From: Torymus aiolomorphi
Lineage: Eukaryota > Arthropoda > Insecta > Hymenoptera > Torymidae
NCBI GenBank assembly: GCA_036365515.1
Contig: CM070876.1
Span: 38,277,195 to 38,341,194 of the forward strand
DNA length: 64,000 nucleotides
Direction: 5' to 3'
The notes below the pieces were generated by a model. It was not told where the DNA came from, searched no databases, and was given only the letters and a program-made list of their open reading frames with translations. The stretch's first letter is position 1, and each line of letters opens with the position of its first letter. Shown piece after piece: positions 1-9,930 of this stretch. The position numbers and the translations under genes are program-made.

Positions 1-392
1 TTAAAAGAATCCTCGAATGATTATCTATCGATCTAGATAGTCGAAAATTGACCCTTTTTTGCCATTTAAACTATTGGAAAACCCTATTGAAAAATCGTTG
101 GGTCGTTGTTATGACAAGTCGAACGTACGTTTTTCGCTGAAATCTATTGACTTGGCTTGTAATCCATTGTCAGGATAGAGATTATGAAGGAACCGGAGAA
201 AAGCGGAAAAGCACTATTGAGTAAACCCTCTTGAAAAACCGTTGGGTCGCTGTGATGATAAGTCGAACGTACGTTTTTCGATCAAATCTATCGATTGGGC
301 ATGTAATCCATTGTCAGGATTGCGATTATGCAGTGACCGGAGAAATGCGGAAAAGCCGTATTGAGAAAACCCCCTTGAAAAATGGTTGGGTA
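1..392. repeat. 143-144-bp satellite monomers, left block
   Basis: Two full monomers and part of a third. The landmark ACGTTTTTCG recurs at about 127 and 271, 144 bases apart, and the same monomer forms the long array at 5.2-6.7 kb. The block ends where a copia-derived sequence begins at about 390. Bases 1-153 are nearly identical to 3096-3249, so this segment was duplicated. No coding function is supported; open frames here are only frames through satellite DNA. Confidence 0.85.
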
Positions 393-626
393 ACTGCGGC
401 AGTTTCGAGCGAAGTGTCCAGGCTTCTTACAGCGGTAGCAAATTACGTCACTCGGATTTCGCTTTACAGCTCCAGTGTCCTGCCCAAGATTGTTGCCTGT
501 GTTTATTTTCTTTCTGCCTGAGGTAGAAACAGCCATCGCGCTTAACTCCCCGTCGTGTTGCGCGAATCGAAACTCTTGTTTGATTAGCCTCTCTTTCAAA
601 TTGACGAGCGTCTGTTTGGACAGCAC
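390..626 (-). repeat. duplicated copia gag segment with zinc knuckle
   Basis: Bases 390-626 repeat about 1690-1926 with a few substitutions. The repeat covers the gag region SKQTLVNLKERL through the CCHC knuckle CYRCKKPGHFARNC. It lies in the same frame as the integrase it is joined to. Its left end passes directly into satellite sequence, so it is also truncated there. Confidence 0.85.
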
Positions 627-639
627 TGTTTGAACAGCA

Positions 640-1208
640 CCGTTTTGCTGGGGGGTGTATGGCGCAGTCGTCTCCAGTGTGATTCCATACCTTCAGAGAT
701 ACTTCTTCATATTTTGATTGTAGAACTCTCTTCCGTTGTCCGTCCTCAGATATTTCTGGGGTCGTCCGAACTTGTTGCAAATTTCCCGCTCAAATTCTTT
801 AAAAATGTCGTACACGTCCGCCTTGTTCTTGAGAAAGTATACGAATTTATACCTGGTGGCAGCATCCTTGAATAGCAGAAAATACTTGGCCTTTCTTAGC
901 GATTCTGTCTGCATGGGTCCACATAAGTCGCTGTAGAAGAATTCACCTGGTTGTCTTGCCACCTTATCTGGTTCTGGATTATAAAAGGGCAAACGATGAG
1001 ATTTTCCCATTTGACAGGCCTCACAGAAGAAGTCGCTTCTGCTGCTAACCATTATGCCTTTTGCCATATCCTTATCGAGCATTTTCTTTACGGTGTCTTT
1101 GCATGCATGTCCCAGCCTCTCGTGCCATCTCTTAAGATCTGCGGTCGCCACGTTTGCTTCTTGACTCCCGGATCGAGTAGTCATCAACATGCGGAACAAT
1201 TCATTTTG
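640..1208 (-). pseudogene. copia GAG-pre-integrase and truncated integrase core
   Basis: This continues the gag-protease frame after the TAG. The HHCC zinc-binding set is visible as W-H-E-R-L-G-H and, 28 residues later, C-E-A-C. The integrase core then shows the first catalytic Asp in YSDLCGPM and the second in RTDNGREF. A TGA follows the KKYL residues. Beyond it the frame still reads the copia motif PYTPQQNG, but the segment that should carry the third catalytic residue (E) is replaced by gag sequence from about 640 leftwards. The integrase therefore lacks its complete D-D-E triad and cannot be active. Confidence 0.85.
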
Positions 1209-2444
1209 CTACTTCAGCCCTCGAGCAACCATGACCTGTTCATGGTAGATGCCAACTTCCTTCTCTTGAAAAATAGCACGCAGACTACGAGACGTGCAAA
1301 CACCGACCGAGAACAGATTCTTTTTAAGTTTCGATACAAGCAGAACGTTCTCAATTCTTGCATCTTCCCACTCGCGGTCGATTAGCTTCCTCACGTGAGC
1401 TGTGCCGGAACCCACAACAGCACATGATCCATCGTCGCCTAGTTGAATCGTTTCGTTGCTGCACGCTATGAAGTCGGTAAGCCAGTCGCCTCGATAGGTT
1501 AGGTGGCGCGAGGCGCCGCTGTCGCATATCCATACGTCTGCCGTACTTGCCTGCATGATTTGCCGCTCACACTCTGTGCTAGCGCGCGCGTTGTCTTGCT
1601 CCGTTCCATCGACTGCAGAAACGACAAAAGCCCCGGCGAACTTTGAATTCGAGCCCTGCTCTCCTTGTTTTTTTTTTGGATTTGGCTTCTTCGTGCGGCA
1701 GTTTCGAGCGAAGTGTCCAGGCTTCTTACAGCGGTAGCAAATCACGTCACTCGGATTTCGCTTTACAGCTCCAATGTCCTGCCCAAGGTTATTTCCTGTG
1801 TTTATTTTCTTTCTGCCCGAGGTAGAAACAGCCAGCGCGCTTGACTCCCCGTCGTGTTGCGCGAATCGAAACTCTTGTTTGATTAGCCTCTCTTTCAAAT
1901 TGACGAGCGTCTGTTTGGACGAGTCCATATTATCCCATGCCGTAATAAAACCGTCATATTTAGAGGGCAAAGTTCCGATGATTTTTGTCATAACCGACGA
2001 ATCCTCCACTTTTTCTCCAAAGTCCTCTAACGTGCGCTTGAGGTTCATGACCTTTGCAATATGCTGAACTACAGATCCTCCTGTGTCCATTTTATATTCA
2101 TAAAATCTCTGTTGCGCTAGTATTTTGTTTAGGTTACTCTTCTGCTCGTGTACTTGCAGCATCTGGTCCCACATCTCCTTTGCAGTCTCGCACTGCTTTA
2201 GCGGTTCGAGTTCGTCTGGCACCATTGCACTCGCAATCAGACACATCGCTTTCGCGTTGTCTTTGTTCCACGCGGATATTTTAGTCTTGTTTTCCGCTGT
2301 AGTCCCCGTCGGTTTCTCCCGGATTCCCAAGGTGATATCCAGTAGTCCGTGCGCCGTGAGAGCTGTCCTTACTTGGAATTTCCATGTTGAGAAATCGCTT
2401 CCGTTGAATTTCTGAATAAAACTTAGCGCGATATCAGTGGCCAT
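1209..2444 (-). CDS. copia gag plus protease start (gag-pol 5' part)
   Basis: About 411 residues from the ATG at 2442-2444. The open frame extends to 2483, but the context (MATDIALSFIQKFNG) fits a copia gag start at the inner ATG. The first 190 residues resemble the UBN2/gag-polypeptide family of copia elements (W-x-F-Q-V-R near the start). Counting from 2483, the zinc knuckle is C249-x2-C252-x4-H257-x4-C262, which binds RNA in this family. It is followed by a basic stretch and the aspartic-protease signature DSGASRHLT at 321-329. A TAG at 1209-1211 ends the frame. Downstream codons continue in the same frame into the pre-integrase region, so the stop is probably a point mutation. Confidence 0.85.
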   Translation of the reverse strand: MATDIALSFIQKFNGSDFSTWKFQVRTALTAHGLLDITLGIREKPTGTTAENKTKISAWNKDNAKAMCLIASAMVPDELEPLKQCETAKEMWDQMLQVHEQKSNLNKILAQQRFYEYKMDTGGSVVQHIAKVMNLKRTLEDFGEKVEDSSVMTKIIGTLPSKYDGFITAWDNMDSSKQTLVNLKERLIKQEFRFAQHDGESSALAVSTSGRKKINTGNNLGQDIGAVKRNPSDVICYRCKKPGHFARNCRTKKPNPKKKQGEQGSNSKFAGAFVVSAVDGTEQDNARASTECERQIMQASTADVWICDSGASRHLTYRGDWLTDFIACSNETIQLGDDGSCAVVGSGTAHVRKLIDREWEDARIENVLLVSKLKKNLFSVGVCTSRSLRAIFQEKEVGIYHEQVMVARGLK

Positions 2445-2524
2445 CTTCGAGTGGTTTTGCTTGCGAATTCTTCCTCGATTCACCTTCGCGTATCACACGC
2501 GGAAAACTTATACACACTCCGTCT

Positions 2525-2930
2525 TTTTTTTAACCGTCTTAATATTATCCGATCGGGACGACATAAATATAGGTAGATAGAAAATGTCAAGACCTTACAG
2601 AAAACGGGCCTACTTCCGACCGATATCCAAACCCAGAGGAAAAAATTATTTTCGATTTTTCCATATTTTTCTTTATTTTTTTTAACCAACTTAATATTAT
2701 CCAATTGGACCGACAAGGTTTTAAGGCCTTTCAGAAAATGGGTCTATTTCCAACCGACATCCCAACCCCCAGAGAAAAAAATTATTATTGACTTTTCCAT
2801 TTGTTTCGCTTTTTTTTTTAATGACTTAATATTATCTAATCAGCCCGATAAACATATGGGTAGATAGCAAATTTCAAGACCTTTCTGAAAATGGGCCTAC
2901 TACCAACCGATGGATACCTCCTTAGAAAAA
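2525..2930. repeat. Three degenerate tandem units, about 134-153 bp
   Basis: The phrase CTTAATATTATC recurs at about 2537, 2690 and 2824. Each copy is followed by a GATAGA/AAGACCTT block, then AGAAAAxGGGCCTA, then ACCGATxTCxAACCC, then an A-rich run. Related units in opposite orientation lie at 11165-11480. This looks like non-coding dispersed repeat DNA. It lies just upstream of the copia gag start, so it could include remnants of that element's leader, but no LTR boundary is recognisable. Confidence 0.6.
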
Positions 2931-3095
2931 CAAATTTCAAAAACAAACACTTTTTTGGCATCTAAACTAGTGAAAATAGGGTAAAAATCTAGCTAGTTGC
3001 CAGGAAACACCTTTTTACATTCGAAACTAGTGAAAATAGGGGGACTTGGTAAAACTTGAAGTTCACTTCCGAAAAAAATGCCAAATGAGTATAGG
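2931..3095. repeat. Short degenerate repeats
   Basis: Two copies of a block containing AAACTAGTGAAAATAGGG lie at about 2965-2990 and 3023-3041. They resemble the AAACTATTGGAAAACCC phrase of the neighbouring satellite flank. No gene is seen. Confidence 0.45.
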
Positions 3096-3249
3096 CTTAA
3101 AAGAATCCTCGAACGATTATCTATCGATCTAGATAGTCGAAAATTGACCCTTTTTTGCCATTTAAACTACTGGAAAACCCTATTGAAAAATCGTTGGGTC
3201 GCTGTTATGACAAGTCGAACGTACGTTTTTCGCTGAAATCTATTGACTT
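3096..3249. repeat. Second copy of the satellite left flank
   Basis: This is nearly base-for-base the same as 1-153. It ends with ACTT (3246-3249), where a 1,930-bp insertion begins; the satellite resumes with ACTT at 5180. The copy at 1-200 shows the same place without the insertion. Confidence 0.85.
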
Positions 3250-3419
3250 TGATATAGCCCTAAGTAATAATTGTTTATTTAATATTATTGTAAGACTCTC
3301 CGCGCAATCCATTATGAACAATACGAAGGCGCGCCAGATTCAAATTCAAATCTCCCGCCTTGCGCGCGGCTCCGGCGGAAGTCTAGTTCGCGCGCCGCCG
3401 CTAGGCGTCGCTTGCCGCG

Positions 3420-3600
3420 CGGCTCCCTCAGTCAGTTCGGCCGGCCGCGAAGATATAAGGCCGCGCGACCGAAGCCTGAACGGCTTTTTTCCTCCCGAAC
3501 ATCCGAACGCGGATGGTCACAGCACTCGCAGCGTTTATCGCGGTGGAATAAAGTTGATTATTTTTGCAATCAAATAAGTGTTACTATTTATTTGATTCAC
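3420..3600 (+). promoter_or_regulatory. LTR-like promoter and polyadenylation signals
   Basis: A CAGTCAGTT initiator-like string (about 3429), a TATAA at 3454-3458 in a GC-rich setting and AATAAA at 3547-3552 occur within 130 bases. This is the usual compact arrangement of an insect LTR. The transcript start has not been mapped. Confidence 0.4.
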
Positions 3601-3680
3601 CTTTTTACTTGCCTCGTTTTTGGGCGGGATCAATTTTTAATTGATCCCCTTCCTACCCTATTCTTTTCCTTCCTCCTTCC

Positions 3681-4301
3681 ATGCGCTTTCGAGCCGCTCT
3701 TCAAGCGAAGCTCGTCTTGACACGGACTCTGCTTGCGCAGACCAACCGGGAGCGCACCGTCGAGCGGTTGCAGCGGCCACATCGAGTAGACGCAGGTACT
3801 CAGACAGACCACGAGACGCCCTCGGGCGGGTCTGCTGAGCGCTCTCTCGGCCCACCGCAGCGGATAGACTTGACTACGCAGACGGACCACGAGACGCCTC
3901 CGGGCGGGTCCATCAGCCTGTCACCGCCGCCACCGAGCACCCCAGCGGTCGCTCACTCCGTCGAGCTGCCAGACTCGACAGTAAGCGCTGGGAAGCGCAC
4001 TGCCACCGCTCGCCCGCCACCGAAGACAGGAGCGCTATCCTCCACCTACCGATTCCTGGAGCCTGATCCGACGTCATCAGAGCGGCCACCACTTCAAATA
4101 GTGGTAAAACGGATTCAGGCCGGGCAGGCTCGACGACCACCACCAAGAGCGACGCTCTTGCGCTCGCCGTCGAGGCGAACAACTACCGCTCCGCTCAAGC
4201 CAGGAAGAGCGCGGAAGAAGCCCCGGATCACTTCGGTGGAAGTGGTCGTCCCCGCTTCCAGCGTCAGGGATGACGCTCTGGACTTAACCGTCCAACGCTA
4301 A
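3681..4301 (+). CDS. Pro/Arg/Ser-rich ORF in the 3.25-5.18 kb insertion, function unknown
   Basis: 206 residues from an ATG at 3681. No enzyme motif is recognised. A duplicated module appears twice near the N-terminus (GTQTDHETPSGG and TTQTDHETPPGG). Proline-, serine- and arginine-rich low-complexity sequence follows, with basic clusters around residues 140-190 and a C-terminal DDALDLTVQR. The basic, disordered composition would suit a nucleic-acid-binding gag-like protein, but that is inference. It begins about 130 bases after the AATAAA signal, where a retroelement gag would be expected. A GTTAGTCC...GGACTAAC hairpin follows the stop at about 4335-4357. Confidence 0.4.
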   Translation: MRFRAALQAKLVLTRTLLAQTNRERTVERLQRPHRVDAGTQTDHETPSGGSAERSLGPPQRIDLTTQTDHETPPGGSISLSPPPPSTPAVAHSVELPDSTVSAGKRTATARPPPKTGALSSTYRFLEPDPTSSERPPLQIVVKRIQAGQARRPPPRATLLRSPSRRTTTAPLKPGRARKKPRITSVEVVVPASSVRDDALDLTVQR

Positions 4302-4599
4302 GGAGCCTTCCGGCCCTAAGCATTTTTTTATTGGGTTAGTCCTTTAGGGGACTAACCCCGGCAAATTCCAAAAACTAAACTCTTCGGAGTTCCCTCCCTT
4401 GCAACTGGGTGGTGTGGCCTACACTAAGTTGGGCGGGCTTTCTCTCGTCCAGACTCGCTCAAGAGTCGACGTGGAGGGGTCCGAGCTGTGTCCGCCCTCC
4501 ACGCAACATAGAAGCCTCAACGTGGGATAACGGTTCGAGCAACCGGCAACGGGGGAGCCTCTGCCGGCAGTTCTTGCCCTGCGTACACCCGAGCGCCAA

Positions 4600-4995
4600 G
4601 CACCGCGAGCACATCCATCTCGCATCCTGCGTGGTTGGCGTCGAGCTATTGCTCCGCCAACATCTCCACATGCTTACAGAGCACCACGAGCATATTCAAC
4701 TCATCTCCTGCGTTGGCGTCGAGCTATTGCTCCGCCGACACCTTCTTACGCTCCTCGCGCTCATAGAGCGCCGCGAGCACATACCGCTCGCATTCTGCGT
4801 GGTTGGCGTCGAGCTATTGCTCCGCCAACATCTCCACACGCTTACAGAGCACCACGAGCATATTCAGCTCATCGCCTGCGTTGGCGTCGAGCTACTGCTC
4901 CGCCAAACACCTACTCACGCCCACAGAACGCCGCGAGCGCACTCAGCTCGCATTCTGCGCGGATTCTCGTCGAGCTATTGCTCCGTCAATCAATT
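4600..4995 (+). repeat. Minisatellite, 78-90-bp units, five copies
   Basis: The core GTCGAGCTATTGCTCCGCC starts at about 4640, 4719, 4809, 4887 and 4969. Alternate copies are more alike, which suggests a two-unit higher-order repeat of about 160-170 bp. It lies wholly inside the 3250-5179 insertion. Confidence 0.75.
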
Positions 4996-5179
4996 TCACA
5001 CGCACACGGGGTCCAGCTAGCCTGTACAGCTACGCTCCGCTTCAATCAGAGCACGACCCAGCACCCTCAAACATTCCACAGCGTGCAGAGCACCCCTTTT
5101 GGTGCATGCAACTCACGGTTGGCAATTTGCCTCCCTCCGTGCGTCGTCGCTCTCAGCCCGAGACCGCATGCCTGCATCA

Positions 5180-6690
5180 ACTTGGCTTGTAATCCATTGT
5201 CAGGATAGAGATTATGAAGTAACCGGAGAAAAGCGGAAAAGCACTATTGAGTAAACCCTCTTGAAAAACCGTTGGGTCGCTGTGATGACAAGTCGAACGT
5301 ACGTTTTTCGATCAAATCTATCGATTGGGCTTGTAATCCGTTATCAGGATAGCGATTTCGAAGGGACCGGAGAAAAGCGGAAAAGCACTATTGAGAAACA
5401 GCCCTTGAAAAATCGTATGATCGTTGCGATGATAAGTTAACCGTACGTTTTTGGACCAAATCTATCGATTGGGCTTTTAATCCGTTGTCATGATAGCGAT
5501 TAGGAAGGGATCGGAGAGAAGCGGCAAAGCCCTATTGAGAAAACTCTCTTGAAATATCGTTTTGTCGCTGCGGTAACAGGTCAAACGTACGTTTTTCGAC
5601 TAAATCTATCGATAGGGCTTGTAACCCGTTGTTAGGATAGCGATTATGAAGAGACCGGAGAAAAACGGATAAGCCGTATTGAGAAAACCCAGTCGAAAAA
5701 TCGTTGGATCGCCGCAATGACAAGTCGAACGTACGTATTTCGACCACATCTATCGATTGAGCTTGTAATCCGTTGTCAGGTAGCGATTATGAAGTGACCG
5801 GAGAAAAGCGGAAAAGCCGTCTTGCGAAAACCTCCTGGAAAAATCGTTGCGTCGCTGCGATGACAAGTCGAACGTACGTTTTTCGACCAAATCTATCGAT
5901 TGGGCTGGTAATCTGTTGACAGGATAGCGATTATGAAGGGACCGGAGAAAAGCGGAAAGACCCTATTGAGAAAACCCAGTCGAAAAATCGTTGGATCGCT
6001 GCAATGACAAGTCGAACATACGTTTTTCGACCACATCTATCGATTGGGCTTGTAATCCGTTGTCAGGTAGCGATTATGAAGTGACCGGAGAAAAGCGGAA
6101 AGACCCTATTGAGAAAACCCAGTCGAAAAATCGTTGGATCGCTGCAATGACAAGTCGAACATACGTTTTTCGACCACATCTACCGATTGGGCTTGTAATC
6201 CGTTGTCAGGTAGCGATTATGAAGTGACCGGAGAAAAGCGGAAAAGTCGTCTTGACAAAACCCTCTGGAAAAATTCTTGGGTCGCTGCGGTGATAAGTCG
6301 AACGTACGTTTTTCGACCAAATCTGTCGATTGGGCTTGTAATCCGCTGTCAGGGTAGCGATTATGAAGGGACCGGAGAAAAGTGGAAAACCCCTATTGAG
6401 GAAACCCACTCGAAAAATCGTTCGGTCGCTGCAATGACAAGTCGAACGTACGTTTTTCGACCATAGCTATCGATTGGGCTGTAATCCGTTGTCAGTATAG
6501 CGATTATGAAGGGACCGGTGAAAAGTGGAAAAGCCCTATTAAGAAAACCCCCTTGAAAAATCATTGGGTCGCTGCGATGATGAGTTGAACGTACGTTTTT
6601 CGACCAAATCTATCGATTGGGCTTGTAATCCGTTATCAAGATAGCGATTTCGAAGGGACCGGAGAAAAGCGGAAAAGCACTATTCCCTAT
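5180..6690. repeat. 143-144-bp satellite array, about ten monomers
   Basis: The landmark ACGTTTTTCG recurs at 5301, 5445, 5589, 5733, 5876, 6020, 6163, 6306, 6450 and 6593, always 143 or 144 bases apart. Conserved blocks are CTATCGATTGGGCTTGTAAT, GGGACCGGAGAAAAGCGGAA and AAATCGTTGGGTCGCTG. The monomers at about 6020 and 6163 are nearly identical to each other, which points to recent local duplication. The array stops abruptly at about 6690, at the border of a transposon fragment. Confidence 0.92.
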
Positions 6691-6704
6691 TTAAACTTAG
6701 TATA

Positions 6705-7768
6705 ACAATTTTGACAGAAGAAGAAGATTCATCTCACAATGAAAGTAAAAGAGCTCGATACTCCACTGGTGGGAGTATGTCAAAGAAAGAAAATTTGAAC
6801 AGTGTTTACAGATTGATTATACTATCGATTGTTTTTTAAACTTCTGTTAATAATCAACGGACAGCAAACTGCAACAGCAACATATCCTTGCTCTTACTGT
6901 TTCATTACATTGAGCGAGCTGCAAACTTTTGGAAAATGGACTGCTAGTGTCGATGGAGAAGAATCAATGGAAACTGACGATGAAAATATAATTTTGAAAA
7001 CATTTAAAGATTTAAAAGATGATTATAATAAATTTAAGTTTTATGGCAAAAATAAAAAGTATGCTAAAGAATGCCATAGCACTGTAAATATGCCTCTCTT
7101 TTTTTACGAAAAAGAATTGGAAAGTGAAGATATCGATCATGATGAAGAGGAAAATGATATTTCCATGTACGTTCTTCAAAAATGTGTTCTGCCTGAACTG
7201 CATCTTATACAAGGATTTACGAATCATCTATTTTGGAATGGCATAGTCCCTATTGTAGGACTTGAAAAGGTTATGCTTTGGCCAACAAAATTAAAGTTAA
7301 TCGCCAAAAATTATCAGGGCGAAATTTTCGAGGGTAATGCCTGCAGAAAACTCTTAAAAGAATCTGATAAATTGCATGATTCTGAAATATACGAACATGT
7401 TGGTCCATTGAAGTTACAGCCATACATCGCTGCTTTTAAGGCAATGAATGAAATTGTACGGGATTTTTTCTGCACGCACCGTGCAGATATTGCCAATTTA
7501 GATGAAAACTTGATAAAACTTCGCAAAGCACTAGAAAGTACTGGAATAACTCAAACTTTAAAAATTCATATTATACTTAATCACCTAAAAGAGGGAATTT
7601 CATTATTGAACAATGATGGTTTGGGCTTATGGTGGAACGGGCTGGTGAATCTGTTCACAGAGAATTTCTAAAATTTTGGGAAAGATTTAAAATAAATTTA
7701 ATAGATGATCCGTCATCTTCGAGCCGTTTAAAAAAAGCGGTAGTTACCTTTTCTTCTCAGCATATATA
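6705..7768 (+). pseudogene. Frameshifted ORF of an unnamed arthropod transposon type
   Basis: A 280-residue frame (6829-7671) has no ATG at its start: it opens on TTG directly after an in-frame stop, so its 5' end is not a real start. Upstream, 6705-6810 also reads as coding (KRARYSTGGSMSKKENL), in another frame. The body holds a CSYC pair near residue 22, acidic linkers, and the stretches LPELHLIQGFTNHLFW and YQGEIFEGNACRKLL, which I recall loosely from unclassified arthropod transposon proteins. Near 7632 the frame shifts. The alternative frame carries on as AGESVHREFLKFWERFK and ends at 7768. It is a broken mobile-element gene, and the superfamily is uncertain. Confidence 0.6.
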
Positions 7769-7779
7769 AAAATAATATT

Positions 7780-7944
7780 ATAGTTAAAATTAATTATAAG
7801 TTTTGTATGTGTAAATAATACTTTGAATGTATAAATATGTATATATAAAAAATAAATAAGTTATTTTTAATAATAAAGAAACAGATCAACTTATTATTAT
7901 ATTATTAAATAGTCTTTGGTTGTTTTTTAAATTACAAACACACA

Positions 7945-7977
<33 letters not shown>

Positions 7978-8190
7978 GCACACACACACACACACATACA
8001 CATACAGACCATAACTGGACCAACTTGAATGTTTTTCGTCCATTCGTTTGAAATTCCTAGATAAAAAAGTAAAAAATCCCCTTATCTTAAAAAAAGGATC
8101 AGCTAAGATTTCATTTCAAGTTGATTTTTAATATACAATCGCCTGTCAACAAAACCTCACTTTCCGTTTTCATTGGCATTTTACACAAAC
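7780..8190. repeat. AT-rich spacer with mixed CA/CG microsatellite
   Basis: AT-rich DNA. An alternating purine-pyrimidine tract, CA repeats with a central CGCGCG run, lies at about 7937-8004. No gene is seen. Confidence 0.8.
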
Positions 8191-8194
8191 CTGT

Positions 8195-8398
8195 GTGTCC
8201 TTCAAGCGAGGTGTGTCGATCCTATCATTAAAAAAAAAGCAAGAATAAATTTTGAGAAATCGAAAATTCGAAATAAAATAAAAACGCATCGGCCCAATCA
8301 AAAAACGAAGTTTTGACCCGCAATCACACAAAAAAAAACAAAAAAAAATGAGACCTGTCCAGTTAAAATCACCCGAGTAGAAGCTGAGATCCAGGCAT

Positions 8399-8464
<66 letters not shown>

Positions 8465-8600
8465 GTACGCACGCACGCACGCACGCATTGTGAACAAGTG
8501 AAAAGAAGAAAAGAAGAAAAGAGAAGACGGGAAACGCAGGTCCAAGAAGACGTTTTCAAAGATGATGCAAGGAGCAAGAGGTAAACTACACCATCAACAG
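8195..8600 (+). repeat. CA-bearing dispersed repeat, partial copy
   Basis: Bases 8225-8400 match the internal part of the family at 42.2, 45.0, 50.1 and 51.7 kb (AAATCGAAAATTCGAAATAA, then ATGAGACCTGTCC, then AGAAGCTGAGATCCAGGC). The CA tract runs 8401-8460, then becomes GCAC/GCACG repeats to 8486. The right-hand hairpin terminus seen in other copies is missing. Confidence 0.75.
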
Positions 8601-9930
8601 GACGTCCAAGGACTTCAATTATGCCTATATTAGATACGTATAACTTCGTTACTTATATTAAATAATTCTTTAAAAAAAATTTGGTATTTTGTGTTTGTTT
8701 TTTTTACTCTGTTACAGGTTATCTTCAGGAGACAGCTCATTATAGTGCAACACGGCACATCAACACTTTTTGGATTATAGACAATAGAATATTGTCACAA
8801 CTATTTTTCAATAATCTATGGATAAAGAGGACTCATTGGAGCATGAATACATTAATTATTCTTTGAGTTAGAAAACTAAGGATGGACTACGCTGAAAATG
8901 TAAAGCCATGTTCCAAGGCGACAATTGCTTATAATGTAGTTTAAATGAGAAATATTAGGAAAGAAGGCATTGTATAACTTCAAACACGGTAATGTAAATT
9001 TAATAATAGTATTTTTGAGAAAAAGAATAATATATTTTACCATATAAAACCATTACTTAAGTGATAATAATGTCTGAATGCTTATTTATAGGTATAAATC
9101 AAGGATTTATCGTCAAATAAGCAATTTAAGGGCTTTTACGTCATCAAATAAGGTAATATAAACTAATTAAGAATTCTTTCATTAGAGATTTTTATACATT
9201 TTACCATGTGATACAATAATCAAGCAAGTAATCATGTCTGTATGCTTGTTTATAGGTATTAAAGCAGGTTCATCCGCCAAAAGTGTAATTTTAGTGCAAA
9301 ATACCATTCAATTTTTAAATAATTCAAGGGCTTGTATCTCAGAATCCTCAAAGCATTAAGGTCTAATATCGCATAGGCTTTCATTTTTAGGTAAAAGAAG
9401 AAAGATCCTACGAGCTGGTGAGAATCCATGACCCGGATCTGAGATACACTCCTTGTCAGAAGTCTGCACCGTATGGATTCTGACGTATCCAATGATGAGA
9501 TTGAAGCAATGCTCGAAGCTGGTCTACCAGATGTTTTAAAGGAAAACATTTATGAAAAAAAAGAAAAACTTTTTTTAGGAAAATTTTTTATTCGCTCTCG
9601 CACCCCTTTCAATCTCTACATGAAAAAAATATTTTTGTATAATTTTTTTTATTAAATTTGGATTATAAGGAACTGTTTATTATATCTGCTTTGATTCTAG
9701 TTTTTGCAAAACATAGGAGATTCAGTTTTTAATTTTAAAATGGAGTTATATAAGTAATTATATTATGGAGATGATTCAATCAAAATACAGGTGTTGTAAC
9801 AAGTAATATTTTTAATTTATTATTAAAATTGAAAAGTTATACAATAAAAATTTTTGTTTAGTTAATGCGCTGTAACATATAATTTTTATAGCACTGTGTG
9901 ACCTAAATCCGCACTCAAGTCACGGCTAGC
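8601..9930. other. AT-rich intergenic DNA with a direct repeat
   Basis: Bases 9040-9120 and about 9200-9285 share a degenerate direct repeat: TTTTACCATxTxATA, then TGTCTGxATGCTTxTTTATAGGTAT. A short acidic reading frame at 9473 (MDSDVSNDEIEAMLEAGLPD) might be an exon scrap of a transposon. I cannot place it. Confidence 0.4.

Larger units (their letters stand above)
390..2444 (-). pseudogene. Ty1/copia retrotransposon relic: gag-protease-integrase fused to a second gag fragment
   Basis: One reading frame runs from 2444 down to about 390, broken by two in-frame stops (at 1209-1211 and just below 693). In order it holds a copia-type gag, a CCHC zinc knuckle, a retroviral-type aspartic protease start, a GAG-pre-integrase HHCC zinc-binding region and the front of the integrase core. 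At about 626-640 the integrase reads directly into a repeated piece of gag. Reverse transcriptase and RNase H are absent and no LTRs are recognised. The element is dead. Family knowledge places gag as capsid, protease as the processing enzyme and integrase as the insertion enzyme. The missing RT and the duplicated gag segment point to rearrangement, perhaps template switching or unequal recombination. Confidence 0.85.
3250..5179 (+). mobile_element. 1,930-bp insertion with TG...CA ends and a 4-bp target duplication (LTR-type element or long solo LTR)
   Basis: The insert starts TGATATAGCC and ends GCATCA, so its ends carry the TGAT...ATCA inverted dinucleotides typical of LTRs. It is flanked by ACTT on both sides. 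The uninterrupted satellite at 1-200 is an empty site. The first 350 bases look like a retroviral-type promoter region, and a proline/arginine-rich ORF and a minisatellite follow. I see no reverse transcriptase and no second copy of the first 350 bases at the right end. It may be a very long solo LTR, or an element that lost its 3' LTR and pol. Confidence 0.55.

Noticed and set aside
231..521. Short frames through the satellite and across its border with copia (also 5.5-6.5 kb)
   Set aside because: They follow satellite monomers and mix unrelated sequence; no domain or start context.
8170..8577. Cys/Val-rich reading frames over CA repeats (also at 13.3, 42.4, 45.1, 50.3, 51.9 and 53.0 kb)
   Set aside because: They are translations of CA/TG microsatellites and have no independent coding signal.
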